A stretch of DNA of 24,173 nt from Pseudomonadota bacterium (GTDB taxonomy: Bacteria > Pseudomonadota > Gammaproteobacteria > Burkholderiales > Burkholderiaceae): assembly GCA_029777935.1 (NCBI GenBank), contig JAKORH010000142.1, positions 1 to 24,173 of the forward strand, in the 5' to 3' direction. Of the stretch, positions 7,115-15,820 are shown in pieces. Below the pieces are notes generated by a model. The model was not told the origin of the DNA and ran no database searches. It saw only the letters and a program-made list of their open reading frames with translations. A program made the position numbers and the translations under genes. How positions within the stretch are numbered: the stretch's first letter is position 1; each line of letters starts with the position of its first letter.

Positions 7115-8641
7115 CTACAGGCCGAGTTGGTTCCAGATGGCGTCGACTCGTGCCTTGACCGCGGGGTCCATGGCGATCGGGCGGCCCCAGGTGCGCTGCG
7201 TTTCGCCGGGCAGCTTGTTCGTGGCATCGATTCCCATCTTGCTGCCAAGGCCGGAGACGGGGGATGCGAAGTCGAGATAGTCGATCGGGGTGTTCCCGAC
7301 CAGCACCGTATCGCGTTCCGGGTCGACACGGGTCGTGATGGCCCACACGACGTCCTTCCAGTCGCGCGCATCGACATCATCGTCGACCACGACGATGAAC
7401 TTCGTGTACATGAACTGGCGCAGGAAGCTCCACACGCCGAACATCACGCGCTTGGCGTGCCCCGGGTACTGCTTGCGCATCGACACGACCGCGAGGCGGT
7501 AGCTGCAGCCCTCGGGCGGCAGGTAGAAATCGGCGATCTCGGGGAACGTGCGGCGCAGGATTGGCACAAACACCTCGTTCAGCGCCACGCCCAGCACCGC
7601 CGGCTCGTCCGGCGGCTTGCCGGTGTAAGTCGAGTGATAGACAGGGTCGCTCCGCATCGTGATTCGGTCGATCGTGAGCACCGGAAACCATTCGCGTTCG
7701 TTGTAATAGCCCGTGTGATCGCCGAAGGGTCCTTCGAGCGCCACCTCGTACCCGATCCGCGGCGGCGCCGGAGCCGACTTATCCTCGGGTACGGGCGGCG
7801 GCGCCGCTTCCGGCTGGATGTGCCCTTCGAGCACGATTTCGGCGGGTGCCGGCACCTGCAGGTCCAGGCCGATGCAACGAACGATCTCCGTGCGGCTGCC
7901 GCGCAGCAATCCGGCGAACTGGTATTCCGACAAGGAATCCGGCACGGGGGTCACGGCACCCAGAAGAGTCGCCGGATCCGCGCCGAGCACGACCGCGATC
8001 GGAAAGGGCTGCCCGGGCCGCGCCAGTCGGTGATCGCGAAAATCCAGTGCGCCGCCGCGATGGGGCAGCCAGCGCATGATCACCTTGTTGCGCGCGATGA
8101 CCTGCTGCCGGTAAATCCCCAGGTTCTGGCGTCGCTTGTGGGGTCCGCGGGTTACGACGAGGCCCCACGTGATCAGGGGCGCGACATCCCCCGGCCAGCA
8201 GGTCTGGATCGGCAATCGGCCGAGGTCGACGTCGGAACCTTCCACGACCAACTCCTGGCAGGCGCCGCGGCGAGCCTCCTTCGGCGTCATATCCCACAGG
8301 GCTGACTTCAGCAGCGCGATCTTCCCGATCGCGTCGCGGAGTCCGCCGGGAGGCTCAGGCTCCTTCAAGGAAGCCAGGAGTTCACCCACCTCGCGCAACG
8401 CGCCGACCTCGGTGGCGCCCATGCCGAGCGCCACGCGGTGCGGCGTGCCAAACAGGTTGCCGAGCACGGGAATTCGAAACCCGATCGGCCGCTCGAACAA
8501 GAGGGCGGGGCCTTGTGATCGCAGCACGCGGTCGCAGATCTCGGTGATCTCCAGGCGCGGTGACACTTCAGTCGTGACCCGCTTCAGCTCGCCCGCCTGT
8601 TCAAGCCGCCGGATGAAGTCGCGCAAATCCGAGTACTTCAT
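7115..8641 (-). CDS. ubiD: UbiD-family 4-hydroxy-3-polyprenylbenzoate decarboxylase
   Basis: Prenylated-FMN-dependent decarboxylase of ubiquinone biosynthesis, cytoplasmic. 508 aa, near the E. coli length (~497). Recognised by the N-terminus [39 protein letters not shown] (173-191, part of the cofactor site), EIVLEGHI (268-275), [13 protein letters not shown] (303-315) and the C-terminal [15 protein letters not shown] and [10 protein letters not shown] segments. A Pro/Ala-rich stretch at about 277-296 separates EGHIQPE from [11 protein letters not shown] and seems longer than in E. coli. Making prenylated FMN needs a UbiX partner, which is not in the window. It is the first gene of a minus-strand run; its upstream region is 8642-9117. 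Confidence 0.96.
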   Translation of the reverse strand: MKYSDLRDFIRRLEQAGELKRVTTEVSPRLEITEICDRVLRSQGPALLFERPIGFRIPVLGNLFGTPHRVALGMGATEVGALREVGELLASLKEPEPPGGLRDAIGKIALLKSALWDMTPKEARRGACQELVVEGSDVDLGRLPIQTCWPGDVAPLITWGLVVTRGPHKRRQNLGIYRQQVIARNKVIMRWLPHRGGALDFRDHRLARPGQPFPIAVVLGADPATLLGAVTPVPDSLSEYQFAGLLRGSRTEIVRCIGLDLQVPAPAEIVLEGHIQPEAAPPPVPEDKSAPAPPRIGYEVALEGPFGDHTGYYNEREWFPVLTIDRITMRSDPVYHSTYTGKPPDEPAVLGVALNEVFVPILRRTFPEIADFYLPPEGCSYRLAVVSMRKQYPGHAKRVMFGVWSFLRQFMYTKFIVVVDDDVDARDWKDVVWAITTRVDPERDTVLVGNTPIDYLDFASPVSGLGSKMGIDATNKLPGETQRTWGRPIAMDPAVKARVDAIWNQLGL

Positions 8642-8830
8642 CGATTTGCGGCGCCGGCGGCAACGCCCGAGGTGTGTACTTGCTCATCGCAAGAAGACGT
8701 TTCTAACTTCGTCAAAATGACCCAATCTCGCCAGTTTTCCGCGCCAACCTGGGTCCGGTCGGCGAAGGCCGATGGTCTGCGAGGGCAGGCTCGGCGGTGG
8801 TGCATAGCGGAAATTCGGTGGGTTTTCAAG

Positions 8831-8858
8831 TTGACGGAGAGGTCCGCGCCAATACAAT
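8831..8858 (+). promoter_or_regulatory. strong sigma70-like promoter
   Basis: TTGACG (8831-8836), 16-bp spacer, TACAAT (8853-8858): five of six matches in each box. The transcript should start near 8865, about 250 nt before the transglycosylase ATG at 9118. This is the best promoter match I see in the window. Confidence 0.62.
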
Positions 8859-8860
8859 GA

Positions 8861-9060
8861 GCTCCACTATTCGGCCTAGCTCTGGAGCAACTGACATCCG
8901 GATAGGACGGCGCGCAGCGCCGGATCAATGGAGTTGATTTCTCGGGCTTCGGGGTGACCCTTTCACTCCGGTCGGTGGCGCGGACGCTGGGGCGGAAAGG
9001 GCCATCGACCAAGTAGCGGCCGGAAATGCACGTGGGCTTTCCGGTCATCGTTCCAACCTG
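8861..9060 (+). ncRNA. possible structured 5' leader or small RNA upstream of the lytic transglycosylase
   Basis: Inverted repeats line up one after another. GCTCCA 8861-8866 pairs with TGGAGC 8883-8888. ATCCGG 8896-8901 pairs with CCGGAT 8920-8925, in competition with GGCGC 8909-8913 and GCGCC 8917-8921. CCCTTTC 8958-8964 pairs with GAAAGGG 8995-9001. GGTCGGTGG 8970-8978 pairs with CCATCGACC 9002-9010 (one G-U). CCGGAAA 9020-9026 pairs with TTTCCGG 9038-9044. The third and fourth pairs interlock, so they form a pseudoknot or exclude each other. No known riboswitch class is recognised. No T-tract follows, so termination within the leader is not shown. Confidence 0.4.
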
Positions 9061-9105
9061 TGAGTGACGACTCGTCGGTGCTTGATGCCGGCGGCCGCTC
9101 AGCAT

Positions 9106-9112
9106 AAGGAGG
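9106..9112 (+). promoter_or_regulatory. ribosome-binding site fixing the start of the transglycosylase
   Basis: AAGGAGG ends 5 nt before the ATG at 9118, a near-consensus site. It decides for 9118 over the in-frame upstream codon at 9064. Confidence 0.8.
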
Positions 9113-9117
9113 CACGC

Positions 9118-10035
9118 ATGTCCAATGCCACGAATTATGCGCTCCATCGCACCGGGGACCCGGCGGCAGTGTGGTCCGAAGCCGGGCGGGACCTGATCCG
9201 GGGAGCCCTGCTTTTCGCCAGGCTCACCGTCGTCATGGTCGGCTGCGCGACCCTGATCATCGGCGGTACCCTGGCAGTTAGCGGCGATGCCCGCTCGCGG
9301 CTGATCGAGCGCGCCGTCGAGCTGGCAACCTCGATTCCAGCCGCGGCAATCGATGTCGCAGATCGGGTTTCGGCGACCCCCCGTAACATGTTGGGAGCGA
9401 TCCAGGGCCTCGCCGCGCCGGCGACGGCGCCGCTCGCCCTCGAGCCGCAGCAAGCACATGTCGCGCAGTATCTCGCGCGGCGTTACCGCGTGGCCGACGA
9501 AGCGGTGCGCGTAATCGTCGCATCGGCCTATGAGACCGGCCGCACGCTCGGGCTCGATCCGCTGCTGATCCTTGCGGTCACTGCGGTCGAATCGAGCCTG
9601 AATCCCTTCGCGGAAAGCGCAGTCGGCGCCCAGGGTCTGATGCAGGTGATGACGCGCGTCCATGCGGACAAGTTCGAAGCGCATGGTGGCGATTACGCCG
9701 CCCTCGATCCCATCGCCAATCTGAAGGTCGGCTCGATGATCCTTAAGGATCTCGTACGCCGCGGCGGCTCGGTCGAGCGCGGCCTGCAGCTATACGTCGG
9801 TGCCGGCAACCAGTCGGACGACGCCGGCTACGCGGCCCGCGTGATGGCAGAGCACAGCCGGCTGTCGCTGGCCGCTGCAGGACGGGTGGAACGTGCGCTC
9901 GCGGCTGCGCGCGCACCGGCACCGTCGGCCGACGACAAGCCGAAGAGCGAAGCGGGGGAAACGGCGCCGACGCTGCAGGCCAAGCCGCTGCCGGCCACCG
10001 AGCCGAACCCGGCGGACAACGCCAACGCGACATAG
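9118..10035 (+). CDS. membrane-anchored lytic transglycosylase (SLT/GH23 family)
   Basis: 305 aa. One membrane segment (about residues 29-55) anchors it, leaving the rest periplasmic. The SLT domain covers about 127-265: GLDPLLILAVTAVESSLNPF carries the catalytic glutamate E158, followed by GAQGLMQVM (170-178), and LQLYVGAGNQSDDAGYAARVM resembles the usual YNxG-YAxxV ending. The C-terminal 60 residues are Ala/Pro-rich and probably disordered. The family cleaves the glycan beta-1,4 bond, leaving 1,6-anhydro-muramyl ends. A strong ribosome-binding site fixes the start. It is apparently monocistronic, with a long structured leader. The 3' end nearly meets the convergent aminotransferase, with 13 nt between stops. 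Confidence 0.9.
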   Translation: MSNATNYALHRTGDPAAVWSEAGRDLIRGALLFARLTVVMVGCATLIIGGTLAVSGDARSRLIERAVELATSIPAAAIDVADRVSATPRNMLGAIQGLAAPATAPLALEPQQAHVAQYLARRYRVADEAVRVIVASAYETGRTLGLDPLLILAVTAVESSLNPFAESAVGAQGLMQVMTRVHADKFEAHGGDYAALDPIANLKVGSMILKDLVRRGGSVERGLQLYVGAGNQSDDAGYAARVMAEHSRLSLAAAGRVERALAAARAPAPSADDKPKSEAGETAPTLQAKPLPATEPNPADNANAT

Positions 10036-10048
10036 TCGCGGCGGCGCG

Positions 10049-11206
10049 TCAGCGCCGGCGCCCCAGGAACTTGGCAATTCGTCGCACCGCCTCTTGCAGG
10101 CGGTCGAGGCTCGTGGCGTAGGACACGCGAACGAAACGCTCGGGCGCAGCGCGACCGAAGTCGCGTCCGGGCACCAGGCACACGCCGGCGTTTTCGAGCA
10201 GGTCGAAGCAAAGCGACCAGCTGTCGTCGGCCAGGTTGCTGACATCAGCGTAGACGTAGAACGCGCCGTCCGGCGTGATCGGCACGCCGAATCCCAGTTG
10301 ACGCAGCGCCGGCACCAGGAAGTCACGCCGGCGTCGGAACTCGTCGCGGCGCGCTTCGTAGATGTCGCGCGCTTCGGCGCCGAAGCATGCGAGCGCGGCA
10401 CGCTGCGCGATCGCCGAGGCGCAGATGAAGAGGTTCTGCTCCAGCTTTTCTATCGCCGGTGCCATCGCATCCGGGACCACGAGCCAGCCCAGCCGCCAGC
10501 CCGTCATGCCGAAGTACTTCGAGAAGCTGTTGATGACGATCACCTCGTCGGACACTGCGAGCGCCGTCGACGCAGGAGCGTCGTAGGTCAGGCCCTGATA
10601 GATCTCGTCGACGATCGCGAAGCCGCCCCGTTCGCGCACGGTCCCGATGACTTCCGCCAGCGCCGCCGCTCCGATCGAAGTCCCGGTGGGATTGGACGGC
10701 GTCGCGAGCAGCACACCCCCGGTCCGTGTCGACCATGCCGCGTCGATCGCCCGGGCGCTCAGATGAAAGCGCTGCGACGCATCGGTCGGAATCAGTTGCG
10801 CGCGGCCGCCGAGCACGGCCGCGAAATGACGGTTGCACGGGTAGCACGGATCCGGCATCAGCACTTCGGCGTCGTGCTCGAGCACGGCGGCGAAGGCGAG
10901 CAGCAGCGCGGCGGACGCTCCCGCCGTGATGAATATCCGTTCGGCCGGCACGTCGATGCCAAAGCGTGTGGCGTAGTGGCGTGAAATCGCTGCGCGCAGC
11001 TCGTCGATTCCCGCCGCCGGCGTGTACTGCGTGCGCCCCTGATCAAGCGCAGCCTTCGCCGCCTCCAGCACCGGCAGCGGCGCGGTGAAGTCCGGTTCGC
11101 CGATACTGAGGTGGATGATCGACGTTCCGCGCGCCGCAAGCGCCTCGGCCGCCTTCACGACCTCCATCACGTAGAAGGGCTCGATCCGGCCGAGCCGCGA
11201 TGCCAT
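10049..11206 (-). CDS. pyridoxal-phosphate-dependent class I aminotransferase
   Basis: Cytoplasmic fold-type I aminotransferase, about 385 aa. Visible motifs: IGEPDF (35-40), ATPSNPTG (168-175, N172), AIVDEIYQGL (197-206, D200 and Y203 around the cofactor) and NSFSKYFGMTGWRLGW (226-241), where K230 is the PLP-binding lysine. The closing RVSYAT segment contains the carboxylate-binding arginine. It belongs to the aspartate/alanine aminotransferase group; the substrate cannot be told from sequence. Start uncertain: ATG 11206 keeps the family-typical MASRLGRIEPFYVMEV. A TTG at 11215 sits better behind a GGGAGG site, and ATG 11227 is also in frame. It is divergent from maeB, with 77 nt between chosen starts. 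Confidence 0.92.
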   Translation of the reverse strand: MASRLGRIEPFYVMEVVKAAEALAARGTSIIHLSIGEPDFTAPLPVLEAAKAALDQGRTQYTPAAGIDELRAAISRHYATRFGIDVPAERIFITAGASAALLLAFAAVLEHDAEVLMPDPCYPCNRHFAAVLGGRAQLIPTDASQRFHLSARAIDAAWSTRTGGVLLATPSNPTGTSIGAAALAEVIGTVRERGGFAIVDEIYQGLTYDAPASTALAVSDEVIVINSFSKYFGMTGWRLGWLVVPDAMAPAIEKLEQNLFICASAIAQRAALACFGAEARDIYEARRDEFRRRRDFLVPALRQLGFGVPITPDGAFYVYADVSNLADDSWSLCFDLLENAGVCLVPGRDFGRAAPERFVRVSYATSLDRLQEAVRRIAKFLGRRR

Positions 11207-11251
11207 GGCTGTCAACCTGCCTCCCATGTCGTGTAGTCGCGATGCGGGCGT

Positions 11252-11257
11252 CATAAT
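11252..11257 (+). promoter_or_regulatory. candidate -10 element for maeB
   Basis: CATAAT lies 26 nt before the maeB ATG in the short divergent gap. No convincing -35 is present, so an activator or a weak promoter is possible. Confidence 0.3.
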
Positions 11258-11283
11258 GCACGACCTCGATCGAGGCGATACCG

Positions 11284-13584
11284 ATGGCTGACCCCGACAA
11301 CGCCGAATTTCGCACCGCCGCGCTCGAATACCACGAGCAGCCGCGTCCCGGGAAGATCTCGGTCACGGCGACCAAGCAGCTCAGCAACCAGCGCGACCTG
11401 GCTCTTGCGTATTCGCCGGGCGTGGCGGCTGCAAGCGAAGCGATCCATCAGGATCCCGCCGCGGCCTTTCGCTATACGAGTCGCGGCAACCTCGTCGGCG
11501 TGGTCACGAACGGCACTGCGGTGCTCGGGCTCGGTCCGATCGGCCCGCTCGCTGCCAAGCCCGTGATGGAAGGCAAGGCGGTGCTGTTCAAGAAGTTCGC
11601 CGGCATCGACGTGTTCGACATCGAGATCAACGAGCGCGATCCGGACCGGCTGGTCGAGATCATCGCTGCGCTCGAACCGACTTTCGGCGGCATCAACCTG
11701 GAGGACATCAAGGCACCGGAGTGCTTCTACGTCGAACGCAAGCTGCGCGAGCGGATGAAGATCCCGGTCTTTCACGACGACCAGCACGGCACCGCGATCA
11801 TCGTCGGCGCCGCGATCACCAACGGGCTGGCGATCGTCGGCAGGTCACTCGCCGACGTGAAGCTCGTTTGCAGCGGGGCCGGCGCCGCGGCGCTGGCCTG
11901 CCTCGATCTGCTGGTCGAACTGGGGCTGCCGCGGAAGAACATCTGGGTAGCGGACATCGAGGGCGTCGTGTACGACGGGCGCACGGCGCTGATGGACCCT
12001 GAGAAGGCGCGCTATGCACAGAAGACCTCGGCGCGCCGGCTCGCCGACATCATCGGCGGCGCCGACGTCTTCCTCGGGCTCTCGGCCGGCGGTGTGCTCA
12101 AGCGGGACATGGTCGCGCAGATGGCCGCGCGACCGCTGATCCTGGCGCTCGCCAACCCGACTCCGGAGATCCTGCCGGAGGAGGTCAAGAGCGTGCGCGA
12201 CGACGCGATCATCGCCACCGGCCGCTCCGATTATCCGAACCAGGTCAACAACGTGCTGTGCTTCCCCTTCATCTTCCGCGGCGCGCTCGACGTGGGCTCG
12301 ACGACGATCACGAAGGAGATGGAGGTGGCGGCGGTCAATGCCATTGCGCAGCTGGCGCGCGAGGAGGCGAGCGACATCGTCGCCAGCGCATACGGTGCGG
12401 AGGACTTCCGGTTCGGGCCCGAGTACCTGATTCCCAAGCCGTTTGATCCGCGATTGATGATGCGGATCGCGCCGGCCGTGGCGCAGGCGGCGATGGCCAG
12501 CGGCGTGGCCGCGCGCCCGATCGCCGATCTGGACGCCTATCGCAGCCAGCTGCAGCAGTTCGTATACCACTCCGGCACGTTCATGAAGCCGATCTTCGAC
12601 ACGGCGAAGAAGGCCATGGCGAGCGGCGGTCGCACGCGCGTGGTGTTCGCCGAGGGCGAGGACGAGCGCGTGCTGCGCGCGGTGCAGATCCTGCTCGACG
12701 AGGGCATCGCCCGGCCGATCCTGGTCGGCCGCCCGGCGGTGATCGAGCGGCGTATCGAGCGCTACGGGCTGCGCATGCGCGCGGACAGTGATTTCGCGCT
12801 GGTCAATCCGGAGTCGGATCCGCGCTACCGCGACCTCTGGCAGACCTACCACCGGATGACCGCCCGTCGCGGCGTCACCGAGCAGCTGGCGAAGATCGAG
12901 ATGCGCCGGCGCAATACGCTGATCGGCGCGATGCTGATGCTGAAGAACGACGCCGACGCGATGATCTGCGGCACCTACGGCACGCCCGACATGCACCTCG
13001 TGTACATCGACCGCGTGATCGGCAAGCGGCCCGGCGCGACGGTCTACGCGGCGATGAACATCCTGATGCTGCCCGGCCGGCAGGTGGCGCTGGTCGACAC
13101 GCACGTCAACGTCAACCCGAGCGCGGAGGATGTCGCCGAGATCACCGTGATCGCGGCAGAGGAACTGCGACGCCTCGGCATCACGCCGCGCACGGCGCTG
13201 CTGTCGCACTCGAACTTCGGCTCCAGCCGGGCGCCGAGCGCCGAGAAGATGCGGCGCGCGCTTGCGCTGGTGCGCGCGCGCATGCCCGACCTGATGGTCG
13301 ACGGCGAGATGCACGCCGACAGCGCGATCGACGATGCGACGCGGCGCTCGCTCATGCCGTACTCGACGCTGGAGGGCGACGCCAACCTGCTCGTCTGCCC
13401 CGATATCGACTCGGCCAATATCGCGTACAACCTGCTGAAGACTGCCGCCGGAAACAACGTCGCCATCGGTCCGATCCTGCTCGGCGCCGCGCGGCCGGTC
13501 CACATCCTGACCGCCTCGTCGACCGTGCGCCGCATCGTCAACATGGCCGCGTTGGCGGTGCTCGACGCCAACTCGGTGCGCTGA
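11284..13584 (+). CDS. maeB: NADP-dependent malic enzyme with C-terminal phosphotransacetylase-like domain
   Basis: Oxidatively decarboxylates malate to pyruvate, producing NADPH. 766 aa, the length of MaeB-type fusions. The malic enzyme part (about residues 1-430) shows [33 protein letters not shown] (from about 162), the Rossmann loop [15 protein letters not shown] and [14 protein letters not shown]. The phosphotransacetylase-like part (about 440-766) begins [20 protein letters not shown] and contains [19 protein letters not shown] and [10 protein letters not shown]. In characterised family members this second domain is regulatory (acetyl-CoA response) rather than clearly catalytic. A GAGG site lies 9 nt before the ATG. 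It appears to be transcribed alone; the next gene has its own candidate promoter. Confidence 0.96.
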   Translation: MADPDNAEFRTAALEYHEQPRPGKISVTATKQLSNQRDLALAYSPGVAAASEAIHQDPAAAFRYTSRGNLVGVVTNGTAVLGLGPIGPLAAKPVMEGKAVLFKKFAGIDVFDIEINERDPDRLVEIIAALEPTFGGINLEDIKAPECFYVERKLRERMKIPVFHDDQHGTAIIVGAAITNGLAIVGRSLADVKLVCSGAGAAALACLDLLVELGLPRKNIWVADIEGVVYDGRTALMDPEKARYAQKTSARRLADIIGGADVFLGLSAGGVLKRDMVAQMAARPLILALANPTPEILPEEVKSVRDDAIIATGRSDYPNQVNNVLCFPFIFRGALDVGSTTITKEMEVAAVNAIAQLAREEASDIVASAYGAEDFRFGPEYLIPKPFDPRLMMRIAPAVAQAAMASGVAARPIADLDAYRSQLQQFVYHSGTFMKPIFDTAKKAMASGGRTRVVFAEGEDERVLRAVQILLDEGIARPILVGRPAVIERRIERYGLRMRADSDFALVNPESDPRYRDLWQTYHRMTARRGVTEQLAKIEMRRRNTLIGAMLMLKNDADAMICGTYGTPDMHLVYIDRVIGKRPGATVYAAMNILMLPGRQVALVDTHVNVNPSAEDVAEITVIAAEELRRLGITPRTALLSHSNFGSSRAPSAEKMRRALALVRARMPDLMVDGEMHADSAIDDATRRSLMPYSTLEGDANLLVCPDIDSANIAYNLLKTAAGNNVAIGPILLGAARPVHILTASSTVRRIVNMAALAVLDANSVR

Positions 13585-13586
13585 CC

Positions 13587-13616
13587 TTGGCAACCCGGCG
13601 CTGCGGCGGGCACAAT
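13587..13616 (+). promoter_or_regulatory. candidate promoter for the CDF-like gene
   Basis: TTGGCA (13587-13592), 18-bp spacer, CACAAT (13611-13616), just after the maeB stop. It would give a leader of about 50 nt with AAAGGGGA close to the ATG at 13673. Confidence 0.42.
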
Positions 13617-13672
13617 CCCGGCCCGCCGCGCCCTCGTCCGCGGCGAGCGGCCGCGCAAAGGGGACGGCCGGC

Positions 13673-14584
13673 ATGCTGAACAGCCAGAAGGAATCGTCGG
13701 TCCGCGTCGCGGCGCTCGCCGGTCTGACCGACGCGATCGTGTGCGCGACCGCCGCGGCGACGTCGAATTCGTCGCTGCTGCTGGCCGACGCCCTGAAAAC
13801 AGGACTGGAGTTTCTCGCGGTGCTTCTGGCGTGGGTGTCGATCCGCCGCATCACGCGCGGTGCGGGCGCCGACTTCGAGTTCGGCATCGGCAAGCTCGAA
13901 AACCTCGCCAGCCTGGTGATCGGTTCGCTGATGGTGTTGGGCGTCGCGATCATCTCGTTCGCCGCGATCCGCAGCCTGCTGAATCCGGTACACGCCAGCG
14001 GCATCGGCATATACATCAGCCTCGTGGACCAGATGGCCTTCGGCTTCGTCAACGGCCACCTGATGCGGCGCGCCGCGCAGGCCGCGCGGCACGAGAACTC
14101 GCCGCTCATGGCTTCGCAGGCCAAGATGTTCTTCGCGATGTTCTTCGGCAATGTGTTCGTCTTCGTCACGGTCGCGCTGGGGCTCGCGTTGCACGACTTC
14201 GGCTGGAGCGCGTACATCGATCCTCTTTCGGCGCTGGTGGTCGCCGCGACCATCGTGATGACGGTGATCGAGGTGTTTTCGACCTCGTGCTACGACCTGC
14301 TCGACGGCGCGTTGGCCGAGGAGGACAAGCTGCGCATTCTGCGGGTGCTGGCCGAGAACTTCGACCGCTACGACATGATCTACGGCGTGCGCTCGCGCCG
14401 CTCGGGCAGCCGCGCGTTCGTCGAGATCTACCTCGGCTACGATCCGCAGCGAAGCGTCGGCGAGGTCGAGCGCGAAATCGAGATCGTGCGCGCGGCGGTC
14501 GCACGCCTGATCACGGGCAGTTCCGTGATCGTCGTGCTCGGGCCCGAATCCAAGGCGCACGATCCGATGCTGGCCGCGGCGTGA
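13673..14584 (+). CDS. cation diffusion facilitator (CDF) family homologue, metal site apparently missing
   Basis: 303-aa inner-membrane protein with about six membrane segments (roughly 12-37, 42-58, 78-101, 111-131, 149-175, 180-205) and a cytoplasmic C-terminal domain (210-296), as in CDF Zn2+/Fe2+/Mn2+ exporters. Family landmarks are clear: SLLLADALKTGLEF, FEFGIGKLENLASL, SPLM, DPLSALVVA, and LLDGALAEED at the start of the C-terminal domain. By eye-alignment to YiiP and CzcD, the four intramembrane metal ligands become K42 and E46 in helix 2 and K151 and A155 in helix 5, and FGHGK is FGIGK. It may be a non-transporting paralogue or carry a different substrate. It precedes the FHA-phosphatase operon by 88 nt on the same strand. 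Confidence 0.88.
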   Translation: MLNSQKESSVRVAALAGLTDAIVCATAAATSNSSLLLADALKTGLEFLAVLLAWVSIRRITRGAGADFEFGIGKLENLASLVIGSLMVLGVAIISFAAIRSLLNPVHASGIGIYISLVDQMAFGFVNGHLMRRAAQAARHENSPLMASQAKMFFAMFFGNVFVFVTVALGLALHDFGWSAYIDPLSALVVAATIVMTVIEVFSTSCYDLLDGALAEEDKLRILRVLAENFDRYDMIYGVRSRRSGSRAFVEIYLGYDPQRSVGEVEREIEIVRAAVARLITGSSVIVVLGPESKAHDPMLAAA

Positions 14585-14610
14585 AGCGAACGCATCGCGG
14601 CGCGGCGGCC

Positions 14611-14639
14611 TTGCGCGCCTGCAAGGATGTACCTAATCT
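14611..14639 (+). promoter_or_regulatory. weak candidate promoter for the FHA-phosphatase operon
   Basis: TTGCGC (14611-14616), 17-bp spacer, TAATCT (14634-14639). The -10 is poor. The 88-nt gap is the only non-coding room before the operon unless it is read through from the CDF-like gene. Confidence 0.25.
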
Positions 14640-14672
14640 CGGTTCCCTTCGCATCGCTGCCAAGGCCGATCC

Positions 14673-15818
14673 GTGAGCGAGATTCCGGGCGGAACCACGA
14701 GCTGGGACGGACGCACTGCCCTGCTGGGCCGCGTGATCGATCCGGGCGGGAGCACCGCCAGCGACGACCTCGGCCATTACCTGGTGGTCGTCGACGGTAA
14801 CGAAGCCGGCCGGCGCATCGAGTTGGCCGAAACCGCTCTGTCGTTCGGGCGCGTGCGCCCCTGCGACGTGGTGTTCCCGGACGACGAGGTATCGCGTCGC
14901 CACTGCACGATCGGCGTGCTGCTGGGCCAGGTCGTGGTCACGGATCTGAAGTCGACCAACGGCACCTTCATCGACGGCAAGGCCATCGCCGGCGCGGCGC
15001 CGCTTCCGGTCGGCTCGGTATTGCAGGTCGGCCGCCAGATGCTGAAGTACGAGCGTCGCAGCCGCAGGGAAGTGGAGGCCGCCGAGGAGCTGAACCGCGA
15101 TCTGGATCGCGCCGGCCGCTACGTGCTTTCACTGCTGCCGCCGCCGCTGCGCGACGGCCTGGTCACCGCCGACTGGGTCTACCTGCCGTCGGCGCGCCTG
15201 GGCGGCGACGTGCTCGGCTATCACGCATTCGGCAAGGGGGCATTCGCCGTGTACCTGGTCGACGTGTCGGGCCACGGCGTGGAATCCGCGATGCACGCGG
15301 TCGGGGTGATGAATGTGCTGCGGCAGCGCGCGCTGCCCGACACGGACTTCACTCGCCCGGCCGACGTGGTGCGGCGGCTGAACGAGATGTTCCCGATGGA
15401 AGAGCACGCGTCGATGTTCTTCACCATCTGGTACGGCGTGTTCGACGCCGGTCGGCGCGTGATCGACTTCTGCTCGGCCGGTCATCACCCCGCGTACCTG
15501 CTGCCGCCGGACCGCGCGATGCTGACGCCGCTGCACACGCCCAACATCGCGGTCGGCGTACTGCCGGAAGCCGACTTCGTCGCCGGCATGGTCACCGTGC
15601 CGGACGGCGCCACGCTGTACGTGTTCAGCGACGGCGTGTTCGAGATCGTGACGCGCGCCGGCCAGCGCTGGGAGCTGGACAACTTCCTGCCGCTGATCAG
15701 CGCGCCGCCTGTGCCGGGTGTCAGCGAGCCCAAGCGGCTGCAGGCGCGCGTGGCGGACGTCGCACGTGCCGGCGGCTTCGACGATGATTTCTTGCTGCTC
15801 GCCGTGACGTTCGCGTAG
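14673..15818 (+). CDS. FHA-domain SpoIIE/PP2C-type Ser/Thr phosphatase
   Basis: 381 aa, no membrane segment. The N-terminal FHA domain (about 36-125) has a complete phosphothreonine pocket: FGR (58-60), SRRH (74-77) and STNG (94-97). A helical linker (about 128-150) leads to a SpoIIE-type PP2C domain (about 150-381) with metal ligands in GGDVLGY (D179), VDVSGHG (D197), VFSDG (D320) and FDDDF (370-372). Phosphatases of this class dephosphorylate a STAS antagonist in partner-switching systems; here that partner is probably the STAS protein at 16272. The FHA domain suggests docking to a phosphorylated protein, plausibly the Ser/Thr kinase encoded at 17550. GTG start; the next gene begins 2 nt after the stop. 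Confidence 0.93.
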   Translation: MSEIPGGTTSWDGRTALLGRVIDPGGSTASDDLGHYLVVVDGNEAGRRIELAETALSFGRVRPCDVVFPDDEVSRRHCTIGVLLGQVVVTDLKSTNGTFIDGKAIAGAAPLPVGSVLQVGRQMLKYERRSRREVEAAEELNRDLDRAGRYVLSLLPPPLRDGLVTADWVYLPSARLGGDVLGYHAFGKGAFAVYLVDVSGHGVESAMHAVGVMNVLRQRALPDTDFTRPADVVRRLNEMFPMEEHASMFFTIWYGVFDAGRRVIDFCSAGHHPAYLLPPDRAMLTPLHTPNIAVGVLPEADFVAGMVTVPDGATLYVFSDGVFEIVTRAGQRWELDNFLPLISAPPVPGVSEPKRLQARVADVARAGGFDDDFLLLAVTFA

Positions 15819-15820
15819 CC

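Larger units (their letters stand above)
8642..9117. other. 476-bp intergenic region between divergent ubiD and the lytic transglycosylase gene
   Basis: The region is less GC-biased than its flanks, and no frame in it looks coding. The left part should carry the ubiD promoter. On the minus strand TTGACG (8716-8711) is the best -35 candidate, but its -10 (TTGCGA, 8692-8687) is poor. The right part has a plus-strand promoter at 8831-8858 followed by a hairpin-rich leader (8861-9117). I found no direct repeats or transposase remnants. Confidence 0.6.

Noticed and set aside
8638..9684. A 348-codon minus-strand open frame spanning the ubiD/transglycosylase intergenic region
   Set aside because: It runs antisense through the transglycosylase gene and shows no recognisable domain. 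The intergenic part was also considered as a degraded gene, but no homologous stretch could be recognised.
10043..10056. GGCGC-GTCA-GCGCC hairpin between the transglycosylase and aminotransferase stops as a terminator
   Set aside because: A five-base GC stem without a T-tract is expected by chance in DNA this GC-rich.
11845..14253. An 802-codon open frame on the minus strand across maeB and the CDF-like gene
   Set aside because: Its peptide is Arg/His/Asp-rich with no domain, and it lies opposite two genes with intact motifs. It is a by-product of high GC.
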